Shown here piece after piece: positions 34,290 through 46,414 of a stretch of 64,000 nucleotides of DNA; position 1 is the first letter of the stretch, and every line of letters starts with the position of its first letter. Location: assembly GCA_047967505.1 (NCBI GenBank), contig CM106538.1. One strand, written 5' to 3'. The notes beneath the pieces were generated by a model that did not search any database, was not told the origin of the DNA, and worked only from the letters and a program-made list of their open reading frames with translations. The position numbers were made by a program, and so were the translations under genes. Source of the stretch: Dipteris shenzhenensis (taxonomy: Eukaryota; Polypodiophyta; Polypodiopsida; Gleicheniales).

Positions 34290-34815
34290 ACCTGTGAGCT
34301 CCAGCACACTGACGCATGCTCTCAGTGTGTTAGAGCTAATCACCAAGTTGAGTTCCTTCCCCAGTGCCGAAGGTTGTGCGCAATTACAAGAGGCTCATCT
34401 CCAAGTTGAGTTCTCTCCCAATGCCTAACGGAACAATGATGACCCATTTCCCTTGGCTCCCCATCTTGCAACATGGTTGGTCATCAAGGAATTGCTTTCT
34501 TCTTTGCAACTTCTTTCAAGGAACTGGCAGGATTATCAAGGAATTGCTTCTTTCAAGAGGGAACTCAACTTGGCGGTGAGCTCAATCGAGCACAACATTT
34601 GGCAGTGGACAGGGAACTCAATCTGGTGGTGAGCTCTAGCACACTAACACATGCTCTCAGTGTTATACAGCTTATCACTAAGTTGAGTTCTCCTTCCCTA
34701 GTGCCAAAGGTTGTGCTCAATTATGAATGTCTCATCACCAAGGTGAGTTCTCTGCCAGTGCTTGACGGAACAACGACGACCCGTTTCCCTTGGCTCCCCA
34801 TCCTGCAACTCCCTT
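34290..34815 (+). repeat. Direct repeat of about 180 bp, spaced 340 bp
   Basis: The segment at about 34292-34475 (AGCACACTGACGCATGCTCTCAGTGT through CCTTGGCTCCCCATC) recurs at 34632-34812. Each unit itself contains an internal repeat of CAAGTTGAGTTCTC. Confidence 0.75.
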
Positions 34816-35022
34816 GGTCATGGGTATGGCTGGTGAAGTGTTGTAGGATGGAGAGCCAAGGCAAACAATGGATCCCATGACTTAGGTAGCATTGGAGAGA
34901 GTGTGGAAGGGGGTAGGAGAGAATTTTTCTTGGGTGCGATGAATTGTTTCTCTGCTCTTAAGGCCTTTATGTAGCTAGACTTGCTGCCCTCCCACTCCTT
35001 TTTCCTTCATTTCTTGTGTCAG

Positions 35023-35261
35023 TTGTGTGACTGTGGGTGCTTATCACTGCTAAGAGCACACAATCCACCCGCTGGATGTTGCTGGTGGCCCAGCCTAGCG
35101 TAGGCAGCCATCCACATCATCGTCTAGCCATGACGCTAGTTGTGCGACTGTGGGTGCCTATCACTACTAAGAGCACACAATCCACCCGCCGCTGGATGTG
35201 GCTGGTAGCCCAGCCTAGCATAGGCAGTCATCTACAAGATTGTCTAGCCATGACATGCGTT
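35023..35261 (+). repeat. Tandem duplication of about 120 bp
   Basis: Two units, about 35023-35141 and 35142-35261, both read TTGTG-GACTGTGGGTGC, AAGAGCACACAATCCACCCG and GTCTAGCCATGAC. Related partial units continue at 35355-35660 (CATCATCTAGCCATGA, GATTAGATGGTTGCCATGG). Confidence 0.8.
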
Positions 35262-35661
35262 TAGATGGTTGCCATGCTAGAATTTCATGGTCATCGGAGC
35301 CAAGATTATGATAATTCAATAGGAAGAGGGGGGAGGAGTGGTGGCACATGCACTCAGCTTACTGGTAGCCTAGCCTAGCCCAGGCGGTCATTTACATCAT
35401 CATCTAGCCATGATGCTCGATTAGATGGTTGCCATGGGAGAATTTCTCGACCTTACATCATCATCTAGCCATGACGACCGATTAGATGGTTGCCATGGGA
35501 GAATTTCTCGGTCATCAAAGCCAAGATCATAATAATTCAATGGGATGAGGGGGGGAGGAGCGGTGGCACATACACCTAGCTTTGCTGGTAGCCTAGTCTA
35601 ACGTAGCTGGTCACATACATCATCGTCTAGCCATGACGCGTAGTTAGATGGTTGCTCATGA

Positions 35662-37470
35662 CGTGCGATTAGATGGTAATTCTAATAGTGTGGTATGTTC
35701 TTACAGTCTATCTCATCTTAATGCTAGTTCTCATTCTAAACTATTATTATTACAAGCTGATAAACCGACTGAATGCTAATCTAAGCTTGTGAACTAGATG
35801 CAAGGTCATTGTTATTATAGTCTGATTCCAGCTCAATGCTAATCTGAGCCTATGAATTAGATGGTCCCTCATGCACAGTCATTGTTATTATTACAATCAT
35901 ATTGAGTTCCCTGTCTGCTGTCGAACGTTGTGCTCACATGAGCTCACCTCCAAGATGAGTTCTCTCTTCCAGTGCCTTGAAAGAAGTTGCTATGAAAAAT
36001 TTTATTTCAATTATAAGGTGCTCGTATTGTCCCACGCATACGAGGAATTCCGGGTCAAAATTATAAAAAAGTCCTACCTACGATAGCACTATGAGGTGCT
36101 CATATTGTCCCCTGCATACAAGGCACTAGGTCAAAAGTGTAAGAAAGTGCTAACAAGGGCAAAAAGTGACACCCAATCCTACCACACTGGTGGTGTTGAC
36201 AAGTGCTAAAAGTTTTTTAAGAAGCGTCACAAAGACAAAGTGCTAGCATCTTTGTACATAATCTATTTTATTAAATGTTTGCTTCGGATGTAATTTATTT
36301 TGTTTCAATTTTGATGTAATAATATTATCACAAAAACTATCGGATGTAATTTCTTTTGTTTCAATTTCAATGTAGTACCATTATTGCCAAAACTATTGTT
36401 GCTATTACTTCGGTAGTGAAAGTGGCTCTAAAGAAGAACAAATGGCATCTTTCTACCCTCGTTTACATTTTACTGCAACCATAGGGATCGTTGCACAAGA
36501 AATTGTTGAAAAAATTATTGTTACTGTAGTGAAAATGGTTCCAATAACCAGCGTGGTGGTTGCAAGGAAACTATACTAAATTGCAAATGTCTACATTTTC
36601 CTTAGCTATTTTCCTTAGCTTGGAACAAAAATAGCTCCAAGAACGTGTGCGGTGGTTGAGAAATTGTTGCACAAGGAGTAATACAACTAAAACATCTTCA
36701 AAATAACACTAGTTTCCTTGGTTTAGAACTAAAATAGCTCCAACATTTAGCGTGGTGGTTGCAGATATGCACCTTGAGGGGTCCCGTTAGAGATTGACAT
36801 GCCACGGTGGTCTTCATGCCAACGTGGTGGTCTCTCCATGCCAACATCATTACTTGAACCAGCACAGTGGTCAACGCAGTAAAAGATTGTGTTGTGCAGC
36901 GATAGATGGCAAAGCTGCACAATGACAGGTGGCAAGGAAAAAGTTTTGTGCTATAGTCAGGCCAACGTGGTTGTGCTCGAACCAACACGGTGGTCAGTGC
37001 AACAAAAGATTGTGTTACACAATGACAGATGGCGAAGCTGTGCAAGCAAACATGGCAAGGCAAAAGTTGTGTGATGTAGTCAGTAGAGGCAGAGCAACAG
37101 TCTCTGTGCTCATGAGTGAATGCATATAGTGCCATATGTTGAACTCTGCGCTATTGACCATGATAAGATTGCATCTCATTATCATGCCAGTGTGCATTCA
37201 TGACGTCGGGAAAATTTTCAACGAGAACGTGGGTCCGCGCAAAATTCAAATATTCACCCAAAAGCGCATTGCGTTGCGGTCCCAAAATGGCCCCGAAAAT
37301 AGTTCTGCGATTGGCTACACCCAAGCAAACATTGACCCCAACAAAGCCCAAAAAATAAGTTGATGGCTTTTCATGTGAGAATGTTTTGGCCTAGAAGAAC
37401 TTATATTTTGGATATTTGAGACTATTACCAGATTAATTCCTTCATGCTCATACATGGACTGTCCCTTCTA
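35662..37470. other. Non-coding sequence with small repeats
   Basis: Contains a duplicated GGTGCTC-TATTGTCCC segment (36018 and 36093), two WGGATGTAATTT-TTTTGTTTCAATTT segments (36280-36370), and many copies of a GTGGTGGTTG-like motif at 36545-37020. A short open stretch at 37136-37363 is not recognised. No gene supported. Confidence 0.5.
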
Positions 37471-39345
37471 GAGTTATCTATCTTCCATAAGGACTATTCA
37501 CACCTAAACTTAGGTCTTTTCTAGAGTTCTCTTTGTTACTAACCATGTACACAACATATACACATCTGTCCTACCATATGTACATGGAGGATGACCATAT
37601 TAATGTACTTCAATATACCCATCATTGAATGGTCTCTATATCACATAGGATAAGCAATTTTTCAACTTTTCAAATCATTAGGGAAGGCACTCAAGTCTGC
37701 CACTTGGTCCTCAAATAGTGAAGTGGCTAGATAGTTCCTTCTTTCACATGATGTTAAAGAAAGTGATAGTAGATGTTGATATGCTTTGATTGCTCATGGT
37801 CTTAGGGTTATTTTCCAATGAAAACCACGATCATTGTCACAAAATATCACCATAGCACCATTTTGGACTACACCAAGATCCTCCAAGATCCTCCAAAGGC
37901 AAAATGGCTTTGCATGCACATTGGGCAAGAGATATGTTTTCAAGCTCTGTTGTAGACAATGTCACAGTGACGTGCTTTGTGCAACACCAAGATGCACACT
38001 ATGAGTGTGATCCTAAAATAGACTTGTGGTTGGTGTCACCTTCCTAATTTGCACCACGAATCTCGTTAATTTGTGGTTCTACATATGGGCTCTCTTTCAA
38101 ATAGTTGGTTATCCTACAAAAGTACTATCCAAATATCCACGTTAGTCCATTGTAATGGTGGACACACAAATTTGCCATAAACTAGATAATAAGTCCAACT
38201 TAGGAAATATTAGGCCATATCATCTATTTGTGGAGATTAAGCTTAATGCCCTTGATTAGCTTATTGTTTCTACCCTTTATGCTGAGGTCATCCACTAGAG
38301 TGCAATGATTAAGAGAGAACGTGGATTTCTCTTCACATAAACTCCATACAATTTTGCATCTATGACATTGTCAACCATTTGCTTGCCTATGGGATGTTCC
38401 CCATTGCACTAACTACTCTAACTCATGCTAGGTAGCATACTTGCATCAAATATTCCACATTCCACTAACTACTCTAACTCATGCTAGGTAGCATATTAGC
38501 ATCAAATATTCCACATTCTATGGATGTCCACAAGTTTGCATGTATGGACATTGTCAACCACTTGTTTGTCCACTCTTCAATTTGATTGTTCGTAACCATG
38601 ATGGCAAGTATTTTGTTTTATGCTCTCATCAAGCACCACATCACAAGAAGTAAACATTTTGTGACAATGAAAGATTGTATACATTGTAAGATTTATGTTT
38701 CTTTATATACCTGACCGCCAAGATGCATGTCTCACACTTGGAAGTGAAGTTACCTCTCTTGTCATTTAACACATGAGCATCTTGGTAGTTTTTAAAGACC
38801 TTGAGATGCATCTCTGATAGCATGCTAAATTGAATGCACAAATTATAGATTCCACACATAGTGTGAAGAGATAGGAAAGAGACTAGCCTATGAGCTATAT
38901 GAATGTACACTCCGCTCTACTAACACAAAGAGAATATGTGCTATGCACTAATGTGGTCTTCCCTAATTCCATAAGGATTAATTTACCTCCCTTTTCATTT
39001 GACACATGAGAATCTTGGTAGTTATTTTGAAGACCGTGAATGGATGCTATGATACCATGTTAAGCTGCATGCTCATAGATTCTACACACATTGTGAAGAG
39101 ATAGGGCCTGCCAGCTATGCAAATGTACACTCTTTTCTCTAACAACAAAAGACAATATGTGATATGCATAATGTGGTATTCCCTTTTTCCATAAGGATTA
39201 TTCACAAATAAACTTAGGTTTTTTCTAGCGTTCTCTAACTTCAATAACCATCTACCCCACATATACATCATATAGACATATGTCCCACCGTATGTATGAC
39301 CATTCCAATGACCCATACTTCAATACACTCATTGATGGAAATATG
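37471..39345 (-). repeat. Three related LTR-like remnants
   Basis: Segments at 37475-37630, 38755-38985 and 39000-39340 share sequence, such as CCATAAGGA-TATTCACA and CTTAGGT-TTTTCTAG. In the latter two, the minus strand shows a primer-site-like string next to a TG/CA border: TGGTATCATAGC before 39059, and a more decayed version near 38825. They look like fragments of minus-strand copia LTRs with flanks, partly tandemly duplicated. A 62-bp tandem duplication (CACTAACTACTCTAACTC) lies at 38405-38525. Confidence 0.45.
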
Positions 39346-41100
39346 TACTTGGTGCTTGTTACTTGAAGGAAAATTAAAATGAGAAATTTCAATCATCTAG
39401 CTAGTGTTGAGAAGATGAGAAGGATTTGACAAACTAGCTAGCTTGTTGAATACTTGCTAGATTGGATAGTTGGATCGAGGGAGTTGGATCCAAGGATTAG
39501 GAAAAGAAAACAAAACATGAGAATATGTGTAGATTGGATAGTTGGATATAGGGAGATGGATCCAAGGAGTAGGCAAAGAAAACAAAACGTGAGAATATGT
39601 GTAGGAAGTAAGAACTAGCGAGTTGGATCCAAGGAGTAAGCAAAGAAAACAAACATTACACATAAAAAAGCTTAGTGCATAAAGGGGACATGCATAATTT
39701 TTAGTGATGGAGACACTAACCTCTTTTGTATATGGTGATTGCAATTACCTACATGTATGTACATAGGAGGAGTTTTTTGTGTACTAAGCAAGAATGTTGA
39801 ATATTCCATATAAAAAAATATTTTTATATAAAAAATGAGCATATACTTAACAAGTGTCTATCATTGTAATTTTAATATATGTTGTAGGCTAATTATATTT
39901 TTCTTTAATTTTAGAACATTATATTTCTTCTATATGTAGTCCAAATAAAAGTGATGGTGAGAAGTACATTGGCTTATTTTTCTTCCAAAAATTTTCATGA
40001 GAATTTGAAATGAAGGTTTCTCCATTTTGTAAGTGAAAAATATAATAATATTAATCTAAATCGTCAAACACATAGACAATTATAATATGCTACGTAATTC
40101 TAAATGTTCTAATTAGAAGTACATGCACAATGTTAAGTTGATAAATCACAATTGTGTCACGTTTTCTAAGGTAAAAGTATATCTCAAGGGAATTTTTTGC
40201 CAATACAGGGTAAATAATTCCTTGAGCCATGAAATACAGAATGTGTGATGTCAAATGTAATGTTTTGGTGTAAAAATCAACTATCTCATGCTCCCAATAA
40301 TAAAATTATAACTCAAAATAAATGCTCTCTAACATAAGATAAATATTGTATACCATTAAATTTATGAAATTTATTATATTAATTACGAATGAGATGTTGA
40401 TTTCCTATAGTGCACATCTTTTCAGTTAGGTATGCAAAGCTATTATGTTGTCATGTCAACTACATTTATATTTTGGTACCTTGAACATCTATGTACATTT
40501 GTAAATACGTCCAAAATAAATTGCTAGGTTGAGTGACTTGTTGACCATATTAAAGTCTTTCATCTAATATGAGCATAATCTTCTTCCCCCCCATTGTGTT
40601 GTTCCCTTACATTCTCGTATTCAGCACATACACATTATACATTTTGTAGTATTATGTTGTGATTCTAATGCATTATCACTCCATGAACTTTTTGATGCCC
40701 TTCATCCAAATACATTTGAAAATAAATCCAAATAGACCTGTACGGTTCTTGCTATATTATCAATCCAAAAGGAAGCCATCTAGACTAACATAAGGTGCTT
40801 CACTCCCATTTTCCCTCTACATCTTTGTATTCTACTTATATACATTCTACTTTTGTAGTGCAAGAATGGTAGAATGTCCAACAATGGTAAAATACCTTTG
40901 CTAAACACACATAGTTTTCATAAAAAGATGATGGTTGAAGAAAGTATGTATGACTCGAAGAAACAAATATTGAAAATGTTGAATAAGAACCAAAAACATG
41001 CTTTAGATGATGTAATAGTAACAATAAATGTTACCACATGCAATTCATACACACCTTTTGTTGGTGTACGCAAGGGACTCATCAAATGAACATTGAACCC
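39346..41100. other. AT-rich DNA with a local triplication
   Basis: Three partial copies of GTTGGATCCAAGGA followed by GAAAACAAA-type sequence occur at 39460-39655. The rest is very AT-rich, with no ORF beyond about 95 codons and no recognisable domain. Confidence 0.5.
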
Positions 41101-41106
41101 ATACAT

Positions 41107-41450
41107 GAACTTATCAAATGATTCCACATTTTTGTGGGTTTGCATACAAGCCACTAACATGAATTTATCAAATGATGCCGCCCTTTGCATTGCACAGGAA
41201 CCACTCACATGAATCCATCACATGATACGACTCTTTGGTTTGCACACAAACCACTATCCTGAACTAATCAAATAATCCCACCTTTTGCGTTGCACAAAAA
41301 CCACTAACATGAACTTATCAAATGATCTGACTCTTGGGTTTGCACACAAGCCACTATACATGAACTTATTAAATGATCCCACCCTTTGCATTGCACACAA
41401 GGCACACACATGAACTCATCAATTGATTTGACTCTTTGCATATATATCTT
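41107..41450 (+). repeat. 50-bp satellite in alternating A/B units
   Basis: Seven units of about 50 bp each start GAACTTATCAAATGAT or a close variant. Units 2, 4 and 6 continue with CCACCCTTTGCATTGCACA, and units 3, 5 and 7 with CGACTCTTTGGTTTGCACA. The true repeat is thus a 100-bp dimer. Confidence 0.82.
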
Positions 41451-41715
41451 TTGCATCTCTCATCAGTAAAGCTTAAACTATAATTTGTGAGTTAAATACA
41501 AAAACATGCCTTGTATCTACTATCAACCATGTCATGACTCATTGATGAATAATTAATAAAGAAGACTCGAATTGTTTAATAGGTTCGAGAGACACTATAT
41601 GATACCATATATGTATTATATATATCTTTTGTGTATCTCATATATATATATATGGTTGTTTCTATATATGATTCTACATTTGCTCTTCGTTGTAACTCTA
41701 AAGCTAGGACATATA
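41451..41715. other. AT-rich flank of the copia element
   Basis: Contains TATATA runs at 41615-41655. No gene. Confidence 0.5.
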
Positions 41716-41797
41716 TGTTAGATATCAATGCTCCACTCTCATGCAACTGCGCGGGAACTAGCTAACTCTACTTGTAAGCCCCCCATATGAGGAGACA
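41716..41797 (+). repeat. Truncated 5' LTR
   Basis: TGTTAGATATCAATGCTCC through CCCCCCATATGAGGAG, matching 45688-45768. After GAG it passes into gag coding sequence. Confidence 0.9.
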
Positions 41798-42600
41798 CTA
41801 CTATCCTCTCTGGAAGTTCAAGATGAAGACCATCCTAAGCACATATGAGCTTTGGGACACTACTACTGGGGTGGACGTGAGACCGGATCTAGCCAATGCA
41901 GGACAACTGATAGTACCAACTGTGGATGAGATTCTCACGTGGACAAGAAGAAATGCAGATGCGCTGTGTTCTATTGTCTGCAGTGTAAGTGATTCCATCA
42001 TGGCATTAATTCAACATGTCACCACAGCGGAGGAGGCATGGACAGTCTTGAAAAATCAGTACGAGACCATGAATCAAACACGGATTTAGAATCTGGAGAC
42101 TCAATTCAGGAACGAGAAACTGTCTGAGTCTGAAGCGGCAGAGTTCAACACCATGGTGAAGAATCTGCGCGATCAGATGACTGCGATTGGCATCACCATC
42201 ACCAGTGAGAATCTAGTATGAAGGTGCATACGGATTCTCCCACCAAAGTACGACGGTCTTGTTACGACGCTGAATACGCAGAATAGAAATCCGCCCCTCA
42301 ACTTTGAGGATTTCAGCGTGATGCTTTTGGAGGAGGAGATGCGTTAAAAGACAAGGACTTTGGCTTTCTGGACCAGATCAAAAAAAGGTAATGGTAAGGA
42401 CTCTGGTAACCCATCTTCTTCTGATGATAAAAAGAGAAAGAAGAAGATCAAGTGCTTCTATTGCAACAAGGCAGGGCACAAGCAGAATGAGTGCCGAAAG
42501 AAGATTGCAGATGAGAAGAACGGAGTAAAGAAAGAGTCCAGCAACAGCGCACAGGCAGTACCAGTAGAGCTATTCGTAGCAATTGAGGAGATTTGCACGG
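41787..42600 (+). pseudogene. Copia gag with CCHC knuckle
   Basis: The capsid-like part opens with YYPLWKFKMKTILSTYELWD and goes on with AEEAWTVLKNQYE, ETQFRNEKLSESE and PPKYDGLVTTL, as in the UBN2 gag family. The knuckle CFYCNKAGHKQNEC is at 42453-42494. Stops TAG 42087, TGA 42219 and TAA 42345 interrupt a single frame without frameshifts. The original start codon lies in the deleted part. Confidence 0.88.
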
Positions 42601-43016
42601 AGGCAGTTCATGTACCTGCAGATGAACCTTGGATTATTGACAGTGGTGCATCGCGCCACATGACCAGTCGGAAGGATTGGTATACCTCTCTACAACCGGT
42701 AGGGAATGACATCCTGGTAGCAGTCAGCAATGATGCAAAATGTCCAGCAAAAGGAAAAGGTACGATTGCTCTCAAGTCAGATGGAGTTGTAAAACAGTTG
42801 TTCGATGTTCTTTATGTACCAGATATCAAGAGGAACTTGTTGTCCATTTCTGCGATCATGGATCAGGACCTCAAAGTTCAATTCGATAAGAATGGTGCAC
42901 AGATCCTGGATCTTCAAGGGAAGGTCATTGGTAAAGGTACACGGCGCAACAACATTTACGAACTCTCAGCTTTCAGTGCTCGAGCAGATTGCTCGAGCAG
43001 ATATGAAGAACACTAA
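42601..43016 (+). pseudogene. Copia protease and gag-pre-integrase
   Basis: The aspartic protease motif WIIDSGASRHMT has its catalytic Asp codon at 42639-42641. LYVPDIKRNLLSISAI and the start of the gag-pre-integrase region follow. The frame is open from 42360 to 43016, then shifts by one to the frame carrying WHERFGHLNL. Confidence 0.88.
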
Positions 43017-43860
43017 GCTGTGGCATGAGAGGTTTGGTCATCTAAACCTTAGTTCTTTGAAGGAAATGCATAAAGCTGGAATGATTGCAGACCTACCAGA
43101 AATTTCAGATCTGCCCGATGTATGTGAAGCTTGCATGATGGGCAAGTAGCATCGGCATCCCTTTCCTAAAGAGGCCAGCAGGGCAAAGGCTCCTCTAGAG
43201 CTCGTTCACACGGACCTCTGCGAAAAGATGGAGACGGAAGCTTTGGGTGGCTCCTACTACTTCATGACGCTGATCGACGACTCTAGTACAAGGATATGGA
43301 TATACTTCCTGAAGACTAAAGACGAGGCATTTAGTAGGTTCAAGGAATGGCATGTAATGGTCGAGAAAGAAACAGGGAGGAAGGTGAAGAAGTTGAGATC
43401 ACATCAACTGAATTCAAAAGTTACTACAAAAGTCACGGGATCAAGAGGCAGAAACCCCCGCCGCATACATCACAGCAAAATGGAGTAGCAGAACGCAAGG
43501 TGTGCGTCATCTGTGAAATGGGCTGGAGTATGATGAAAGGGAAAGATTTGCCAAAGACTTTCTGGGCTGAAGCATGTAACACTACAGTTTACATCCTGAA
43601 TCGTAGCTACACGAAGGCTGTGAACGGGATGACTCCACTACAAGCCTTTTCTGGTAAGAAATCTTCAGCTGCACATTTCAGAGTTTTTGGATGTGACTAT
43701 TTTGTGCATGTCCCTGATGCTACCAGGACCAAATGGGAACCGAAGAGCCGGAAATGTATTTTCTTGGGCTATAGTGAAGAGGCGAAAGGTTACTGTCTCT
43801 ATAACCCTGTTACCAAGAAGGTAATTATAAGTCGCGATGTGGTCTTCTCAGAACAGCCGC
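43000..43860 (+). pseudogene. Copia integrase with catalytic deletion
   Basis: The zinc-binding part reads LWHERFGHLNLSSL and CEACMMGK (His2Cys2). TAG 43147 sits where Gln normally begins QHRHPFP. The core starts with LVHTDLCEKMET (first Asp) and YYFMTLIDDSS. At 43400 the sequence goes from KKLRS directly to sequence coding for STEFKSYYKSHG, losing about 17 bases that would encode the DNGGEY block with the second catalytic Asp, and shifting the frame. PPHTSQQNGVAERK and FRVFGCDYFVHVP follow. Confidence 0.88.
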
Positions 43861-44975
43861 ATCAATTGGAGGAGGATGCTTCCTTCCCAGACAACCAGGA
43901 CCAGGATATCCATCCAGTACCACCACCAATAGCAGACCGAACTCCCCCAACGGTGCTTGGGAGGATTCAAGACAAAGAAGATGAAGAAGAGCTTGCAGAA
44001 CTACAATGGCAATGGCCATTCCCGAAGTGGGTAAAGCAGCTTTTGGACAGTAGAGAACCTCCAGCCATTGAGGAGGAACCATCCGAACACCGCCGATCCA
44101 AGAGATTAGAGGAGCAAAGAAGGGCACAGGAACACTTGGTCAATTACACTTTGATGACAGAGGTGATCCGTGCTGATGAACCCAAGTGTCTTGAAGAGGC
44201 ACAGGGTGATGATAGGTGGATGGAGGCTATGCAGTCAGAGTATGGCTCCATAATGAAGAACAACACTTGGGACCTTGTGGAACGACCACCAAAATGCAAG
44301 GTAATCGGAACCAAGTGGGTGTACAAGACCAAGTACAAGTCTGACGACACGTTGGATAAGTACAAGGCTCGACTCGTGGCAAAAGGATTTGCACAGGTAC
44401 ATGGTTTTGATTATCAAGATACTTTTTCTCCCATAGCTCGACTAACCACAATTCGCAAAGTTTTGGCTTTAGCTGCCCAGGGAAGTTGGCCCGTGTTTCA
44501 GATGGATGTGAAATCCGCCTTTTTGAATGGAGATCTCAAGGAGGAGGTATACATGGAACAACCACTAGGTTTTGAGATCCCTGGTTCAGAAGGTAAAGTC
44601 TGCAAACTGAAGAAGGAACTTTATGGGCTGAAATAGGCCCCACGAGCATGGTACCAATGAATTGATGCCTAATTTCTGCAAAACGGGGGTCCAGGAGGAG
44701 CCCATCTGATGCAAACTTGTATATCTTTAGAGAAGGAGGCAGGTGTATGATTGTGGTCCTTTATGTGGACGACCTTGTCATAACAGGGAACCATGAAGAG
44801 AAGATCTCGTAGACGAAGCATTTGCTAGGAAGAGAGTTTAAAATGACAGACCTCGGACTGATGCATTTGTGTTTGGGGATTGAAGTTTGGTAGGAGCCGA
44901 AACAGATCATCTCACAGCTAAAGTATGCTAGAGAGATACTGAAAGCATTTGGCATGGCTGAGTGCAAGACAATTG
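43861..44975 (+). pseudogene. Copia reverse transcriptase
   Basis: RT blocks: NNTWDLVERPPKCKVIGTKW, KARLVAKGFAQ, FQMDVKSAFLNGDLKEEVY and LYGLK, where TAG 44634 replaces the Gln of LYGLKQAPRAW. A decayed stretch follows, then VLYVDDLVITGN with YVDD at 44762-44773. TAG at 44810 and 44891 again sit at expected Gln positions. Two frame changes occur near 44690 and 44960. The polymerase motif itself is intact. Confidence 0.88.
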
Positions 44976-45657
44976 GTCACCACTCGTGTACGAAGCGAAG
45001 TACAGAAGACTTGTGGGCAGCTTGATTTACCTGTGCAACACACGGCCAGACATCAGTTTTGCGACTGGTGTACTAAGCAAGTTTTCCAATAAGCCCCGGG
45101 AGAACCATTGGAGGGCAGGGATGCGGGTGCTGAAATACATCAAAGGCACACTTGATTATGGCATCACCTATACCAAGGGCAACATCTTGACCGGATTCTG
45201 TGACTCGGATTGGGCAGGAGACGTGGACAGCAGGAGATCACTGACAGGTTACTGTTTCTCACTTGGATTTGGAGCTGTGTCATGGGTCAGCAAGAAGCAA
45301 CCCATAGTTGCTCTTTCTTCAACCGAGGCCGAGTACAAATCTGCATGCTTTGCTTCTTGCGAGGCAGTGTGGTTGAGGAGGATTTTGGGGGACATGGGTG
45401 CAGTGTAGAACAAGCCTATGCAGTTATCATGTGACAATCAGAGTTGGATGGCGATTGCAAAGAACCCGGTGTTCCACGCTCAGACAAAACACATTGAGAT
45501 TCAATATCACTTTGTACGCGAGCTCATCATGGATGGAGAGGTCGACTTGGTGTATTGTCTGACTATAGAGAATGCTACGGACATCTTCACGAAGGCTCTT
45601 GGAAGAGACTTGCTGGAGAGGCATCTTCATCGACTTGGCATTGGGCCGAAAAAGTAA
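44976..45657 (+). pseudogene. Copia RNase H
   Basis: One frame, interrupted only by TAG 45406: LVGSLIYLCNTRPDISFATG, LKYIKGTLDYG, FCDSDWAGDVDSRRSLTG, VALSSTEAEYKS, KHIEIQYHFVRE and ATDIFTKAL. This is the standard copia C-terminus, ending at TAA 45655-45657. Confidence 0.9.
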
Positions 45658-45687
45658 GTTCACTTGTGGGTGGACATTGAGGGGGGG

Positions 45688-46253
45688 TGTTAGATATCAA
45701 TGCTCCACTCTCATGTAACTACGTGGGAACCAGCTAACTCTACTTGTAAGCCCCCCATATGAGGAGAAGGCATTTGAGTAGCTCGGTTATCTGGTAGGGC
45801 CTAGTTTATACCAGATGGGGGCCATGTGTGGCCTGATGGCTGGACAGCTTTAGATAGAGTTGGCACATCGCCAACTAGGCTACATGCAAGTGTGGGAAGG
45901 CATCCCATGACTGACCGCACTGAGGGTAGATGGAGCATTTCTCGGGGCAGCCCACTCTCGGGTTGTGGGGCCCGTTTGGAGCCTCAGATGAGATCCCGGA
46001 TGGGGCTCTAGGCCGAACGGTAACCATAGGTCTGTTGCTTTGTTTTGCACACCGGTTCTATCGTATGGTCGGTGGCCTATTTCGACCCCTAGTCGATCGT
46101 TTTGGGCGAACTGGGTCGGTCACCCAATTGAGCCTAACCGACTACGACTAGTGGCTATATAAGAGCAAGCCCGTGAAGCCTATATCATCACTGGCTACAG
46201 CAACCCTGATTCCTTAGCATCCAACCTCCGTCTTCTACTGTTTCCAGCTTGCC
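45688..46253 (+). repeat. Copia 3' LTR
   Basis: Starts TGTTAGATATC immediately after the polypurine tract GAGGGGGGG (45679-45687). TATATAA is at 46156-46162. The right end is taken near TTGCCA at about 46253 but is not certain. Confidence 0.82.
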
Positions 46254-46364
46254 ATTTTTAAAATGTATAATTTAAAGCTCATGTTTAAAATCTCTATGCT
46301 TCTATTTAATGAATATATGTCCTTCTATATGCCTATGTGAATGCCTATGTTTCTATATGCATTA

Positions 46365-46414
<50 letters not shown>

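Larger units (their letters stand above)
41716..46253 (+). mobile_element. Ty1/copia element with deleted 5' end
   Basis: Order is gag, zinc knuckle, protease, integrase, RT, RNase H, then a polypurine tract and 3' LTR: a copia arrangement on the plus strand. Only the first 80 or so bases of the 5' LTR remain (41716-41797). The rest of that LTR, the primer site and the gag start are deleted, so sequence passes directly from LTR into gag. The shared LTR part differs at four sites, all transitions. Stops at 42087, 42219, 42345, 43147, 44634, 44810, 44891 and 45406 break an otherwise readable polyprotein. The right LTR end and a TSD could not be fixed. Confidence 0.93.

Noticed and set aside
45688-46253. 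Exact TSD for the copia element (ATATA at 41711-41715)
   Set aside because: No matching ATATA follows a plausible LTR end, so the duplication cannot be claimed.
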